Notes: generated from the letters alone by a model not told the origin. A DNA stretch of 64,000 bases from Luteimonas sp. YGD11-2 (GCF_004118975.1 NZ_CP035376.1:806001-870000); one strand, 5' to 3'. Positions 45,990 to 56,288 are shown, numbered from the stretch's first letter. Numbers and translations: made by a program.

Positions 45990-48962
45990 TCAGAAGCGCT
46001 GCTGGTACTTCATGTACACGAAGCGACCGATGTCGAAGCCACCGTAGTAGGCGAAGTTCGCGCTCGGCTGGGTGTACATCGGCGGGCCGTACTTCTCGAA
46101 CACGTTGTTCGCACCAATGGCGATCGTCGCATTCCACGGAGCCTGCCAGCGGACCTGCATGTCGTGGAACGTCGTCGAACCATTCACGTGGCGGCGGCGC
46201 AGCGCGCTTGCCGGCGAGCCGTCCGCATTCAGCAGGCCAGTCGGAGCGTACTGGATCTGGTTGCACTCCGGCTGCGGGTTGTTGTCCGCGGCGTTGAAGA
46301 ACGTGCAGCCCTCCGCCATGCTCGAGTAATAGCGCGCGGTCCAGCTTGCTCCGAAATCACCGTACTGCCAGCTGAGCCCAAGGTTCGAACGCAGGCGGAA
46401 GCTGGAGGTGACACCGACCGAGGACAGCGGCTTGCGCGGGTCGTTGGTGCTGACCAGCGCATCGTACGCGGTGTAGGTGGAGTTCGAGTTGACCGTGAAG
46501 TTGCCGTAGTCACCGGCATCCCAGCGGTAGGTCAGGTCGATGTCATACCCTTCGGCCTTGCGGAAGCCGGCGTTGCGGCCGCCGAAGTTCATGAAGTTGA
46601 TGTAGCCATCGGTTCCATCACGCGTGAACAGCTGCGGCGAGCAGCGGCTGGTGATGCCCTGGATGTAGCAGTCGTTGAGGATGGTGGTCGGCGAGTCGGC
46701 AACGATGGTGTCGGCGATACGGATCTTCCACCAGTCGACGGACGCGTTGAAGCCTTCCAGGAAGCCCGGGCTCCAGACGAAGCCGATGGTCTGCGACTTC
46801 GACAGTTCCGGGGTCAGCAGCGGGTTGCTGCCAGAGGTGAAGGCCACCGGGGTCTGCGAGTTCGGCTGTGCCACCGGCGAGAAACCCTGACCCAGCTGGC
46901 GGTAGCTGTTGGCCAGCGCGCCCATGGCCGCGACGCAGTTGGCGCGGGTGGTGGCGTTGTTGGCCGAACTGCCGAAGTTGGTGTCGCAGGGATCGGTGAA
47001 GAACGAGAAGGTCTGCGAGCCGCCACCGTACAGATCCGAGATGGTCGGAGCGCGGAAGCCGTCGGCGACCGTGGCACGCAGCATCAGCGACTCGATCGGC
47101 TTCCAGCGCAGGCCGAACTTGTTGTTGGTGGTGTCACCGAAGCTATCGAACTCGGAGTAGCGGGTGGCCGCGGTCAGGGTCAGCTCTTCCGCGAACGGCA
47201 GGCCGGACAGCAGCGGGGCCTCGAGCTCGAGGTAGACCTCGTCCACGCGGTAGCCGCCACCGGTCGGGCCAGCCGCCAGGTTGGTCGAGCCGCCCGTCTG
47301 TGCCAGCGCGTCGGGCGAGAACATGCCGGTTTCCTTGCGGCTTTCCACGCCGACCGCGAAGCCCAGGTCGCCGCCCGGCAGGGTCACGATGGAGCCGGCC
47401 AGGTTGGCCGAGAAGATCTGCGTCTCGGTCTCACCGGTGCTGTGCTCTTCCTGGAACAGGAAGCGCTGCAGTGCGTCGTTGCCCGTCAGGCCGCCCACAC
47501 CGGTATCACCGTAATGCAGGAAGGGATTCCACGGCACGCAGCCGGTGTCGACCGCGCCCGGCGCGCCGCAGACGACCTGGCCCTGGGCATTCATGAAGGA
47601 AGGACCCACCGCGCGCGAAACGTTGGCGAGGTTGAGGTTGCCGAACGATGCCTGGGTCAGCTTGCTCTGGCTGTTGAGGTAGCCGACGTCCCAGTCGAAG
47701 ATGCGGTCGCCGATCTCGAAGTAACCCTCGAAGGTGCCGCTGAAGCGGTACTGGTTGAAGTCCGACGAGGTGGAGCGCGGCACTTCCCAGGTCCGGCGCC
47801 ACCAGTTGCCGATGTTCTGCCCGATCGGGTTGAAGTAGCTGTCGGCGTCCATCGGGGTGCCGAACGAGGCCGCCTGCATCGGGTAGCCGGCGATCAGGCG
47901 ATCGGTTTCGCGGTTGAAATACGCCAGGTTGGTGCGGAAGCGGATGGTGTCGGTGATGTCATAGCTGCCGTCGACGAAGAGCGACTTCGTCTGCAACGGC
48001 GTGTGCACGTCCATCTGGTCGTTGGTGTTCGTCTTGTGCTCGGTGGAGGTCGAGTCGACGTTCTGGTTGATGTAGTCGGCCGGATTCCGCGGATCGCCAC
48101 CTTCGCGCAGGATGACGCGGGTCACCGGATTCGCGCTGTTCGCGGTCGGCGGGTTGAACGTCACGTTCGGGAACAGGCCGCGCTGGCTGTAGCTGGGCGT
48201 GAAGCCGCCGTACTGACCTGCGGTGGTCCAGCCCTCGTTCCAGCGACGGTCGGTGCGGGTGTAGGCACTGAACCAGCGATCCTGGCCTGCGACCACGTCT
48301 TCCTTGCGCCAGTCACCGGTCACGGTCAGCGAACCGCGGTCACCGGCGAAGCCCAGGGTGAAGTCACCGTTGGTGATCGCGCCGTCGCCCTGGCTGTACT
48401 GGCCGTAGTAGACGTTGGCTTCCGCTCCTTCGAAGTTGGTGCGGGTGATGATGTTGATGACGCCGGCCATCGCGTCGGAGCCGTAGATCGACGAGGCGCC
48501 GTCCTTCAGCACTTCGATGCGCTCGATGGCCGAGGCCGGGATGGCGGCGATGTCCTGCAGGCCGCTGGTCGAGATGCCCAGGCGCTTGCCGTTGAGCAGG
48601 ATCAGAGTGCGGGACGCACCGAGGTTGCGCAGGCTGATGTAGCTGCCGCCCACGTTCTCACCCGACGACAGCGGTGCTGCGCGGCTGATCGGCGGAGCGC
48701 CGACGGCGCTGATGTTCTGCAGGATGTCCGCGACGGACTGGAAGCCCTGGCGCTGGATTTCCTCACGGGTCACGAAGGTCACCGGCTGGGCGGTTTCCAC
48801 GTCCACCTGGCGGATACGCGAGCCGGTGACCTGGATGCGGTCCAGCGTGGTCGCCTGCTGGCCTTCCTGGGCGAAGGCGACGCCCGTGCCGGCGGCGGCG
48901 GTGGTGCCCGCAACGAGCGCGAAGGTGATCGCGTCGCGGAGCTTGTTGGTCTTCAACATCAT
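45990..48962 (-). CDS. TonB-dependent outer-membrane receptor
   Basis: 990-residue importer. A long signal peptide ([32 protein letters not shown]) precedes [17 protein letters not shown] (TonB-box region), a plug domain with [36 protein letters not shown] and [27 protein letters not shown], and a 22-strand barrel ending in VYMKYQQRF. The plug wording matches the Xanthomonadaceae group of oligopeptide or carbohydrate type receptors rather than classic siderophore ones; ligand unknown. GGAGAGAG precedes two adjacent ATGs (48962 and 48959). A separate terminator and a long upstream gap make it monocistronic. Confidence 0.95.
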   Translation of the reverse strand: MMLKTNKLRDAITFALVAGTTAAAGTGVAFAQEGQQATTLDRIQVTGSRIRQVDVETAQPVTFVTREEIQRQGFQSVADILQNISAVGAPPISRAAPLSSGENVGGSYISLRNLGASRTLILLNGKRLGISTSGLQDIAAIPASAIERIEVLKDGASSIYGSDAMAGVINIITRTNFEGAEANVYYGQYSQGDGAITNGDFTLGFAGDRGSLTVTGDWRKEDVVAGQDRWFSAYTRTDRRWNEGWTTAGQYGGFTPSYSQRGLFPNVTFNPPTANSANPVTRVILREGGDPRNPADYINQNVDSTSTEHKTNTNDQMDVHTPLQTKSLFVDGSYDITDTIRFRTNLAYFNRETDRLIAGYPMQAASFGTPMDADSYFNPIGQNIGNWWRRTWEVPRSTSSDFNQYRFSGTFEGYFEIGDRIFDWDVGYLNSQSKLTQASFGNLNLANVSRAVGPSFMNAQGQVVCGAPGAVDTGCVPWNPFLHYGDTGVGGLTGNDALQRFLFQEEHSTGETETQIFSANLAGSIVTLPGGDLGFAVGVESRKETGMFSPDALAQTGGSTNLAAGPTGGGYRVDEVYLELEAPLLSGLPFAEELTLTAATRYSEFDSFGDTTNNKFGLRWKPIESLMLRATVADGFRAPTISDLYGGGSQTFSFFTDPCDTNFGSSANNATTRANCVAAMGALANSYRQLGQGFSPVAQPNSQTPVAFTSGSNPLLTPELSKSQTIGFVWSPGFLEGFNASVDWWKIRIADTIVADSPTTILNDCYIQGITSRCSPQLFTRDGTDGYINFMNFGGRNAGFRKAEGYDIDLTYRWDAGDYGNFTVNSNSTYTAYDALVSTNDPRKPLSSVGVTSSFRLRSNLGLSWQYGDFGASWTARYYSSMAEGCTFFNAADNNPQPECNQIQYAPTGLLNADGSPASALRRRHVNGSTTFHDMQVRWQAPWNATIAIGANNVFEKYGPPMYTQPSANFAYYGGFDIGRFVYMKYQQRF

Positions 48963-49445
48963 CTCTCTCTCCAAGTGTGTCTTGGGAAATTCCCATGGGA
49001 ACCCGCCAGTGGTGTCAACCGAGACGCCAAATCCGGCAAGGCCGGGCCCGATACTAGACCCCCTTGGAGAGAAATTAAAGTGTCGTTAACAAATGGGGTG
49101 GATTGCGTAACCTCGCCGTGATAGGCGCGTCGAGAGGCGCCCGACGCAAGCGCTGATCAGGAGGGTGGCGCAGAGGACGCCACAGGGGTCGGTTGCTGCG
49201 CGAAGTCCGCGGCGGTGTGCAAACCGTCGCGGCGGGCGGATACGTCGTCGATCCCGGAACGGCCGAAGGCCGTGCACGCAGTAGGGGTTCCAACGGCGCC
49301 CGGGAGCAATCCACACCCTGGTAGGTGAGCCATGGCCCCACGGTCACGTCGCTTCAGGAAAAGGAGGAGTCCGCCTCATCCGCTGCGCGGTGACGCAGCT
49401 TTCCAGGTGCCAGGCTCCGGCCAGAAGGCCGCGCGAGGGCAGGTG
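48963..49445. other. 483-bp gap upstream of the TonB receptor gene
   Basis: No supported gene. Short frames here are Arg/Pro-rich and unrelated to known families. The part near the receptor (49044-49100) is more A/T-rich and holds a possible promoter. ACGGCC-GAA-GGCCGT at about 49259-49273 is a small hairpin with no U-run. I looked for riboswitch-like patterns and found none I can defend. Confidence 0.5.
49051..49079 (-). promoter_or_regulatory. Putative promoter of the TonB receptor gene
   Basis: On the reverse strand TTTAAT (49079-49074), a 17-base spacer and TAGTAT (49056-49051). The -10 matches 4 of 6 positions, the -35 is weak. Predicted start near 49044, leaving a leader of about 80 bases. 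Confidence 0.35.
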
Positions 49446-50327
49446 TCAGAGATCCTGCTCGTAGCGGACGTAGGGCACGGTGCCCTCGTCCTCGCCATTC
49501 TCGCCGCGCAGGGCGAACGGATTGCGGCCGCGGGTGACGATGTTGTCGGCACCGACCGTGAGCTGGCCGCTCCAGGGCGTGCGCCAGGTCAGGCCGACAC
49601 CGAGGCCTTCCCAGCGCGGCTGGCCGGGGCTGTCGATCACCTGGCCGATGATGCTGGCACCGAAGCGGCCGTAGCCACCGCCCACGGTCAGCGACTTGCT
49701 GTCCCAGCGGTCGGCGAGGTCAAGCGGCGCCTGCGCATAGGGAATCAGGCGCGCCTTGGCGACGGTGCCGGCGATCGACACATATCCCTGGTCGCTGATG
49801 TTCTTCTGCGCGAAGACCGTGAGGTCGTTGGAATCGAAGTCGCTGCTGCCGGCACCGGCGCGGCCGGACGTCAGCCAGGCCGGCAGGTGACCGCGGGTCT
49901 CGCCGACGCTTACACCGATCCGGCTGCCATCACGGCTGAGCGCCGCACTGGCAACGCCGCGACGGGCGTCCTCGGCGTCGCCGTCGAGATCGAGCGAGGC
50001 GAGCGCACAGTTGTTGGCCAGCGTGCCCAGTGCATGCGTCATCGCACCGCGGTAGTCGCAGAGCAGGCCCAGCGAATCGCCGGTATCGAGACCGAAGGCG
50101 GCGTCGAGGCGATTACCGCCGAAGCGCCAGCGTGCACCGGCCTGCGCACCACCTTCTTCGGTGGGCTCGAGCACCAGCAGGGCTTCGAGGCGGCCGCTGG
50201 TGTTGTTCCAGATCGGCAGGACGGCCTGCTGTTCCGAGGCGGCCGCGCGGCTCTGCGCGTGCACATCCGCTGCCACGCCAAGGGCGAGCAGGGCGGAAAG
50301 TGCAAGCGGAGCAAGGCGCAGCAGCAT
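49446..50327 (-). CDS. Secreted barrel-like protein, unknown function
   Basis: 293 residues with a signal peptide (MLLRLAPLALSALLALGVAADVHAQ). The rest alternates short beta-like stretches with Gly-rich turns, such as AGARWRFGGNRLDAAFGLDTGD, SLTVGGGYGRFGASIIGQVI and EGLGVGLTWRTPWSGQLTVGADNIVTRG, like outer-membrane barrel proteins, although the C-terminus (VRYEQDL) lacks a final aromatic residue. The frame opens at 50405, but MLLRL gives the signal peptide. AT-rich DNA at 50380-50402 may hold its promoter. Upstream of the TonB receptor but with a 483-bp gap. Confidence 0.8.
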   Translation of the reverse strand: MLLRLAPLALSALLALGVAADVHAQSRAAASEQQAVLPIWNNTSGRLEALLVLEPTEEGGAQAGARWRFGGNRLDAAFGLDTGDSLGLLCDYRGAMTHALGTLANNCALASLDLDGDAEDARRGVASAALSRDGSRIGVSVGETRGHLPAWLTSGRAGAGSSDFDSNDLTVFAQKNISDQGYVSIAGTVAKARLIPYAQAPLDLADRWDSKSLTVGGGYGRFGASIIGQVIDSPGQPRWEGLGVGLTWRTPWSGQLTVGADNIVTRGRNPFALRGENGEDEGTVPYVRYEQDL

Positions 50328-50428
50328 GATCAGATCGACTCTGGCAAGAGCCGGTAGTTCCCGGTATCGGGATCCGACTGTATTTCGTTTATGTTTATTT
50401 AACAATCCCCGGCGCCGCAGCCGGCCAC

Positions 50429-51334
50429 CTATTGCAGGCGGTCGGGTGCCGCCATTGGAACCGGCGCATCGGTGAACAGCGCGTCAACCTCGGCGGGATC
50501 GAACGTATAGCTCTGGCCGCAGAATTCGCAGCGCACTTCGGCGTGGCCATGTTGCGTGGTTGCGGCCATCGCCTCCTCATGGCCGAGCGACATCAGCACG
50601 CCCTCCACGCGCTCGCGCGAGCAGGAACAGCCGAATGCCAGCGCCCGGCCCCCAAGCGGCTGGGCCTCCTCTTCGGCAAACAGGCGGCGCAACAACTGCT
50701 CGCTGGTCCATGCCTGCAGTTCGTCCTCGCGCAGGGTGTCGAACAGCGCATTGGCGCGGTTCCAGCCGTCATCGTCGCCACTGTCGCCGGGCAGTTTCTG
50801 CAACATGAGTCCGGCACAGCTGTGGTCGGTCGTGGTCAGCAGCAGGCGGGTGGGCAACTGCTCGGATTGCCGGAAATAGGTCTCGAATGCTTCGGCGAGG
50901 CCCGCAGCGGCCATCCCGACCAGTCCCTGGTAACGGGTGGGGTCGCGCCCGGGACCGGGGTTCTCGATGGTGATCGCCATGACCGCATCGTCGCCGGCCA
51001 GCCGGCGCAGATCGGGGCCGGCGGCCTGCGCCGCGGCCGGGTCGAAGTGGGCGAGGCCACGCAGGGTGCCCTGCGCCGTGCATTCGGCGAACAGCGCGCG
51101 CATCGGGCCTTCGCCACGCAGCTGGACCGACAGCCTGCCGTCCACCTTCGCATGCGCGGTGAACAGTGCGCAGGCCGCAACCGCTTCGCCCAGCGTGCCG
51201 CCCACCGCGGCGGGGTAGGCCTCGCTGGCGGCGATCCGCTGCCAGGTCTCATGGAGATGGACGCGCACGCCGCGCACACCGGCATGGGGGAGCAGGAAAC
51301 GGTCGAGGCGATCGGTGTCGGCGGGCAGGGTCAT
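50429..51334 (-). CDS. hslO: Redox-regulated chaperone Hsp33
   Basis: Holdase switched on by oxidative stress in the cytosol. 301 residues: DRFLLPHAGVRGVRVHLHETWQRI begins the substrate-binding domain, GEAVAACALFTAHAKVDGRLSVQLRGEGPM is family-typical, and the C-terminal zinc switch is CSCSRERVEG ... CEFCGQSYTFDPAEVDALF, the C-x-C and C-x2-C pair. The frame is open 100 codons upstream across the mtgA promoter; MTLPADTDRLDRFLL is the proper start. Confidence 0.96.
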   Translation of the reverse strand: MTLPADTDRLDRFLLPHAGVRGVRVHLHETWQRIAASEAYPAAVGGTLGEAVAACALFTAHAKVDGRLSVQLRGEGPMRALFAECTAQGTLRGLAHFDPAAAQAAGPDLRRLAGDDAVMAITIENPGPGRDPTRYQGLVGMAAAGLAEAFETYFRQSEQLPTRLLLTTTDHSCAGLMLQKLPGDSGDDDGWNRANALFDTLREDELQAWTSEQLLRRLFAEEEAQPLGGRALAFGCSCSRERVEGVLMSLGHEEAMAATTQHGHAEVRCEFCGQSYTFDPAEVDALFTDAPVPMAAPDRLQ

Positions 51335-51425
51335 GGAAGGTCCGTAGGGCGCGATGTGCCGGATAATGCCGCGGTCGACATCACGGCGGCAGCAGACCCC
51401 CCGATCTGGGGGCAACGGGAGCGGC

Positions 51426-52169
51426 ATGCAAGCACGGCGGAACAGGGTCAGCGGGACACACGATCGCCCCCGGAAGCGACGCAGCCTCTGGCGCTGGTTG
51501 TGGAAGCTGCCACTGCTGCTGCTCGTGCTGAGCGTGCTGCAGGTGCTCGTGCTGCGGGTGGTCGATCCGCCGTTCTCCGCGTACATGGCCGCGCGCCAGA
51601 TTGCCGTCTGGACCGGCAACGGGCCGGAGCGCATCGCTTACGAGTGGCGCGACTGGGATGCGATCGCACCGGCGCTGCCACTGGCGGTGATCGCATCCGA
51701 AGACCAGAACTTCGCCCGTCATCGCGGCTTCGACTTCGATGCCATCGAGAAGGCGCGTGCCCACAACGCGCGTGGCGGGCGCACGCGTGGCGCCAGCACG
51801 ATCAGCCAGCAGGTGGCGCGCAACCTGTTCCTGTGGAGCGGCCGCAGCTGGGTGCGCAAGGGGCTGGAAGCCTGGTACACGGTGCTGATCGAACTGCTGT
51901 GGCCCAAGCAGCGCATCCTGGAGATGTACGTCAACATCGCCGAGTTCGGCGATGGCGTCTATGGCGCCCAGGCGGCAGCGCAGCGGTTCTATCGCCGCGA
52001 CGCGTCGGCGCTGGATTGGCAGCAGAGCGCGCGGCTGGCGGCGGTGCTGCCGAGCCCGCGCCGCTACAGCGTGACGCGGCCCGGGCCGTACGTGCAGCGG
52101 CGCACGCAGGCGATCCAGCGGCAGATGCGCCAGATCGGCGGCGAGGCGCATCTGCGCCAGCTGCAGTAG
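51426..52169 (+). CDS. mtgA: Monofunctional peptidoglycan glycosyltransferase
   Basis: Polymerises lipid II into glycan strands at the inner membrane. 247 residues: one N-terminal transmembrane helix ([19 protein letters not shown]) after a basic start, then the GT51 domain with [24 protein letters not shown] (catalytic Glu), [53 protein letters not shown] and [19 protein letters not shown] precedes the chosen ATG. Divergent from hslO with only 91 bases between start codons. Confidence 0.96.
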   Translation: MQARRNRVSGTHDRPRKRRSLWRWLWKLPLLLLVLSVLQVLVLRVVDPPFSAYMAARQIAVWTGNGPERIAYEWRDWDAIAPALPLAVIASEDQNFARHRGFDFDAIEKARAHNARGGRTRGASTISQQVARNLFLWSGRSWVRKGLEAWYTVLIELLWPKQRILEMYVNIAEFGDGVYGAQAAAQRFYRRDASALDWQQSARLAAVLPSPRRYSVTRPGPYVQRRTQAIQRQMRQIGGEAHLRQLQ

Positions 52170-52289
52170 TGGCGTCCGATCGCAGCGGCGTACGGCCGCG
52201 GGCGCTGACATATATATACGGCCGTGCTTCGAACCGCTTTCCACCGCACTGGCGCGCAACCGCCGGTGCCAGCCGCTAGCATGCGCGGC

Positions 52290-53315
52290 ATGAGCCATGA
52301 CCGCCTGACCATCGTCGTTGCCGCCTTCAACGAAGCCGACGCGCTGCCCGTGCTGCACGGGCGGATCCTCGACGTCCTCGACGCCCTGCGCGTCGATGGG
52401 ATCGATGGCAGCGTGCTGTACGTCGATGACGGCAGCCGCGACCGCACCTGGCCGGTGCTGCAGGAACTCGCCACCGCCGATGCACGCGTCGCGCTGGTGC
52501 GGCTGTCGCGCAACTTCGGCAAGGAAGCCGCGTTGACCGCCGGCCTGGACCTGGTCGAGGAGGGCGCCGCGGTGATCCTCGATGCCGATGGCCAGGACCC
52601 GCCGGAACTGATTCCCGGGTTCGTCGCGCTGTGGCGCGAGGGCTATGACGATGTCTACGGCACCCGCACCGAGCGCGAAGGCGAGACCTGGCTCAAGCGT
52701 GCATCGGCACACCTTTTCTACCGGGTGATGCTGCGGCTGTCGAAGACTCCGATCCCGGTCGATACCGGCGACTTCCGCCTGTTGTCGCCACGGGCGCTGG
52801 CGGCATTGCGGCAGCTGCGCGAGCGCCACCGTTTCATGAAGGGCCTGTTCGGCTGGGTGGGTTTCAACCGCATCGCGGTGCCGTACCAGCGCGATGCGCG
52901 GCTGGCCGGGCGCAGCAAGTTCAACTTCTGGCGGCTGTGGAACTTCGCGCTGGAGGGGGTGACCAGCTTTTCCACGGCTCCGCTGCGGCTGGCCACCTAT
53001 ATCGGCCTGGGCACCGCGCTGCTGGCCTTCCTGTACGCGCTGTGGATCATCATCAAGGCGCTGATCTGGCGCGATCCGGTCGCCGGCTGGCCGACGATGA
53101 TGGCGGTGATCCTGTTCCTGGGTGGCATGCAGCTGATCGCGCTCGGCCTGATCGGCGAATACCTGGGCCGGCTGTACGAGGAGTCGAAACAGCGACCCCT
53201 CTATCTCGTGGACACCTGGCTTCCGGCACGCGGGGTATGCTGCCCGTCCGTGTCGACGATGGAGGTGGAACGCCATGCGTACCGTGCGGCAGGTGCTGGA
53301 ATCGAAGAACCCTGA
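52290..53315 (+). CDS. GT2 glycosyltransferase with two C-terminal helices (DPM/GtrB-like)
   Basis: Transfers a sugar from a nucleotide donor, probably to polyprenyl phosphate, for envelope glycan modification. The GT-A part shows RLTIVVAAFNEADALPVLH, VLYVDDGSRDRTWPVLQEL, VRLSRNFGKEAALTAGLD, VILDADGQDPPELI (DxD-like metal site) and DTGDFRLLSPRAL; two transmembrane segments follow (ATYIGLGTALLAFLYALWIIIKAL, MAVILFLGGMQLIALGLIGEYLGRLYEE). 341 residues. The last 14 codons run into the CBS gene; family members usually end near YLVDTWLPA. Confidence 0.88.
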   Translation: MSHDRLTIVVAAFNEADALPVLHGRILDVLDALRVDGIDGSVLYVDDGSRDRTWPVLQELATADARVALVRLSRNFGKEAALTAGLDLVEEGAAVILDADGQDPPELIPGFVALWREGYDDVYGTRTEREGETWLKRASAHLFYRVMLRLSKTPIPVDTGDFRLLSPRALAALRQLRERHRFMKGLFGWVGFNRIAVPYQRDARLAGRSKFNFWRLWNFALEGVTSFSTAPLRLATYIGLGTALLAFLYALWIIIKALIWRDPVAGWPTMMAVILFLGGMQLIALGLIGEYLGRLYEESKQRPLYLVDTWLPARGVCCPSVSTMEVERHAYRAAGAGIEEP

Positions 53316-53706
53316 GGTGCATGCGGTCGGTCCCGACGCACCGGTGATCGACGCGCTCCGGCTGATGGCCGAACACGGGATCGGGTCCGTGCTGGTGCTC
53401 GATGGAGAGAATCGCCTGGTCGGGATCGTTTCCGAGCGCGACTACGCCCGCAAGGTGGTGCTGACCGGTCGCACGTCGCAGCAGACACCGGTGCGCGACA
53501 TCATGGTCGACACCGTGACCACCATCGGCCCCGACGACACCGTTGCGCACTGCATGCAGCTGATGACCGACGGCCGCTTCCGCCATCTGCCGGTACTGGA
53601 GGACGGGCGGATCGTCGGCATCGTATCGATCGGCGACCTGGTCAAAGCGGTCATCGAGGACCAGCAGGTGGAGCTGGACCAGTTGCAGCGCTATATCGCG
53701 TCGTAG
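53275..53706 (+). CDS. CBS-domain pair protein
   Basis: 143 residues made of two CBS domains: VLESKNPEVHAVGPDAPVIDALRLMAEHGIGSVLVLDGENRLVGIVSERDYARKV and VRDIMVDTVTTIGPDDTVAHCMQLMTDGRFRHLPVLEDGRIVGIVSIGDLVKAV. Stand-alone pairs bind adenine nucleotides and sense energy or redox state; its partner is unknown. GGAGGTGG just before the ATG supports this start even though it lies 41 bases inside the glycosyltransferase gene. Confidence 0.94.
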   Translation: MRTVRQVLESKNPEVHAVGPDAPVIDALRLMAEHGIGSVLVLDGENRLVGIVSERDYARKVVLTGRTSQQTPVRDIMVDTVTTIGPDDTVAHCMQLMTDGRFRHLPVLEDGRIVGIVSIGDLVKAVIEDQQVELDQLQRYIAS

Positions 53707-53814
53707 GGCGCTATGACGTGCGCGGCATCGCGTCGTAGGCGATATGGCGTGGGCGGCGCGCCGCGCCGCGGGTCCCGCCCTGGCGGGGCCAACGGATGAT
53801 CCCGGTCCTGCGGA

Positions 53815-55767
53815 TCAGCGCGCGTACTCGCCACCGCAGTCGCTGTCCTCGCCGGGGCCGAGTTCCAGCGTGGCCAGCAACGCGGCCGGCGGTGCGATCG
53901 AACCCAGTGCCAGCGCGATCGCGCCACGCAGGCCTAGACGGGCGAGGTCGGGGCGGAAGCTCGGGTCGGAGAAGGTGCCGCCAATCACCAGTGGCGAGCG
54001 CAGGCTGAGCAGGCTGCGGTCCTTCGGCCGCGGACGCAGCAGCAGGTCGAGTTCCTCGCCGTCGAGGTCGATGGTGCCCTCGCCGATGATCAGCGTGTCG
54101 GTGGTATCGAAGGCCAGCGCGTTGGCCGACATCACGCCATCGGCCACCGCGAAATCGGCGAACGCGCAGCGGATCGGGATCTTGCGGTCGTTCGTGAAGA
54201 GAAATCCCAGTGCCTCGGCGATGTCGATGCCGGCCAGTTCCACCAGCAGGGCGCTGACCTCGCCCTTGCCCATGCCCACCGCCAGTTCGCCATCCGAACT
54301 GCCGAGCATCGCCGCGATCGAATTGCCGGTGCCGGCCAGCCTGGCATGGCCACCGATGCGGCCCACCGCATCGCCGGCGAGCGCGGAATCCGGGAACAGG
54401 CTGCCGAGGTTGAGGCCGCGCACATCGGCATCGAGCGTGGTGCGGATCGGTGCCTCGCGGGCGTCCATGCGCACGGTCGAGCGGATGTCGCCGTCGGCCA
54501 CGCCGAAGTTCAGTGGCTCGAGCCGGAGCAGGCCGTTCTCGAGGAAGAGGTGCGCATCCATGTCGTCGAGCGGCAGGTCGGCTTCTATGCGCTGCGCACG
54601 CAGGCGCACGTCGGCATCCATGGCGTTGAGCTTGTCGAGTTCGTAGGGGGTGTCTGGAATCAGCCGCCCGTCGTCGGCGGCTTCCGCTTCCTGTTCGGGG
54701 CTCGGGGTCTCGCCGGCGCCGGACTCCGGTGCGGCGCCCAGGAAACCCGCGAGGTCGTCGAGGTCGAGCAGCTTCGACACGAGGTCGGCCTTGAAGAAGT
54801 TGCGTTCGCCCCCGGTCTCCACCGTGACCGAGCCGGCCAGGTCGCTGTCGCCGACCTTGCCGCTGAAGTCGCGGTAGTGCCAGCTGGTGCCTTCGCGCCG
54901 CAACTGGCCATCGACGGAATACGGAGGCGTCGGCGGCATCGCCAGCCCGAGCAGCGGATACAGGTGTTCGAGGTTCTGGCCCGCCAGCGCCATCTGGAAG
55001 CCGAAGTTCTCGAACTGGAATGCATCCACCAGCGAGCCGCGCGCGTGTGCGCGGGTGGCACCGGCACGCGCATGCAGGTCGAAGCGGTAGGGACTGTCGG
55101 CGTCCTGCAGGTCCAGCGGGGACTGCGCGGTGCCCTCGAGCTCGAACTCGGCGGCGCGCCAGCGGCCCTCGCCGGTGATCGCGACCGGCGGTGCGGCATC
55201 GCCCTCACCCGGGGTCTCGCTGGCCACCTGCACGTCCACCTCGGTCTCGCCTTCCGGGTCCAGGAACAGCAGGTTGCCGTCGTCGATCCACAACCGCTGC
55301 AGCTGGATCGGATTGCCGCCATCGCCGTCGCCCGCGAACGCATTCCAGTTGCCCTCGCGGTCGGGGCCGATCTCCAGGCGCACCTGCGGACGCTGCAGGC
55401 GGATCTCGGGGATCCGCACCTGGCCACGCAGCAGTGGCAGGATCTCGATGGACAACTGCAGCCGGTCGGCGGCGGCCATGCGCGCATCTTCCGACCAGTC
55501 CGCGTTGCCGAGCTCGAGCGCATCGGCGCGGATGGTGGTCACCCGGCCCAGGTCGACGTCGAGATCGCCGCCGATCGTGAAGCTGCGTCCGGTGCGCGCT
55601 TCGACTGCGCGCTCCACCGGCCCCTTGAACCAGTTCCAGTCCCACAGCAGCAACAGCACCAGCAACCCGACTGCGGCCACCGCCAGCGCGGTGCGCCATG
55701 GATGGTCGGCAATGGTGTCGAACCGGCGACGTGAGCGTGCGGAGGGCGGAACGGGCGCCTCGGACAT
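53815..55767 (-). CDS. AsmA-family protein
   Basis: 650-residue inner-membrane-anchored periplasmic protein of the AsmA/YhjG group, implicated in lipid transport and envelope homeostasis. One N-terminal transmembrane helix (TALAVAAVGLLVLLLLWDWNW), then WFKGPVERAVEARTGRSFTIGGDLDVDLGRVTTIRADALELGNADWS, the family N-terminal pattern, and a long beta-rich groove; the C-terminal part has DLDGEELDLLLRPRPKDRSLLSLRSPLVIGGTFSDPSFRPD typical of AsmA_2. Upstream is the MliC-like lipoprotein gene (82-base gap). Confidence 0.93.
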   Translation of the reverse strand: MSEAPVPPSARSRRRFDTIADHPWRTALAVAAVGLLVLLLLWDWNWFKGPVERAVEARTGRSFTIGGDLDVDLGRVTTIRADALELGNADWSEDARMAAADRLQLSIEILPLLRGQVRIPEIRLQRPQVRLEIGPDREGNWNAFAGDGDGGNPIQLQRLWIDDGNLLFLDPEGETEVDVQVASETPGEGDAAPPVAITGEGRWRAAEFELEGTAQSPLDLQDADSPYRFDLHARAGATRAHARGSLVDAFQFENFGFQMALAGQNLEHLYPLLGLAMPPTPPYSVDGQLRREGTSWHYRDFSGKVGDSDLAGSVTVETGGERNFFKADLVSKLLDLDDLAGFLGAAPESGAGETPSPEQEAEAADDGRLIPDTPYELDKLNAMDADVRLRAQRIEADLPLDDMDAHLFLENGLLRLEPLNFGVADGDIRSTVRMDAREAPIRTTLDADVRGLNLGSLFPDSALAGDAVGRIGGHARLAGTGNSIAAMLGSSDGELAVGMGKGEVSALLVELAGIDIAEALGFLFTNDRKIPIRCAFADFAVADGVMSANALAFDTTDTLIIGEGTIDLDGEELDLLLRPRPKDRSLLSLRSPLVIGGTFSDPSFRPDLARLGLRGAIALALGSIAPPAALLATLELGPGEDSDCGGEYAR

Positions 55768-55849
55768 GGGGGCTTCGCCTTGCGGGTTCCCGCCACCTTC
55801 GGCGCGCCGGTATCAAACCATGGTGAATGCGTTGCTGGCCGTTCAGCGC

Positions 55850-56242
55850 TCAGCCGGTGGCGTTGTCCGCGTCGACCGTATCGGAGGCGGCCTGTTCCTC
55901 GCAGCGCAAAGTGCGCCCGTTGTCCTGCGACAGTTCGACGTAATCGGCGCCAACGATGAAGCGCAGGCCGACATCCGACCAGGTGGGGGGCTGGCTCTTG
56001 TCCATCGCGCCCAGCTGCACCACGCGGCCATCGCTCATCGCGATGCGGGCGAATCGGCGGTTCTCGATCAGGTCGACGCGGTTGCCGCCATCGCAGAGAT
56101 ACGTCGCATCCACCGGGCCGATCGGCGGTTTCGCGCCGTCCTGCTCGAAAGCCTCGCTGACGGGCGTGGCGGGGGTCGGGGCCGGGTCCTGGCCGCATGC
56201 GGCAAGCAGCAGGCAGGTGGTGAGGGCAGCAGCGGTTCGCAT
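55850..56242 (-). CDS. MliC-like lysozyme-inhibitor lipoprotein (predicted)
   Basis: 130 residues with a lipobox (ALTTCLLLAAC). The mature part, DATYLCDGGNRVDLIENRRFARIAMSDGRVVQLG ... GLRFIVGADYVELSQDNGRTLRCEEQ, follows the membrane-bound C-type lysozyme inhibitor pattern: Y-x-C at the start, a coloured central strand pattern, and a final Cys near the end for the conserved disulfide. GGAG precedes the ATG. It would protect peptidoglycan from lysozyme. Family call is by motif reading. Confidence 0.75.
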   Translation of the reverse strand: MRTAAALTTCLLLAACGQDPAPTPATPVSEAFEQDGAKPPIGPVDATYLCDGGNRVDLIENRRFARIAMSDGRVVQLGAMDKSQPPTWSDVGLRFIVGADYVELSQDNGRTLRCEEQAASDTVDADNATG

Positions 56243-56288
56243 GGCGGAACTCCGTTGAAACGATACGGTCAGGCTACGCGTGCGCGGG

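Noticed and set aside
46164..49121. Open frame of 985 codons on the forward strand over the TonB receptor gene
   Set aside because: Antisense shadow of the receptor; no start signal and no domain.
49075..49347. Short frames on both strands upstream of the TonB receptor gene
   Set aside because: Arg/Pro-rich, no Shine-Dalgarno and no family pattern.
53707..53814. Possible small gene between the CBS and AsmA-family genes
   Set aside because: No start with a Shine-Dalgarno and only short GC-rich frames; the region separates two convergent genes.
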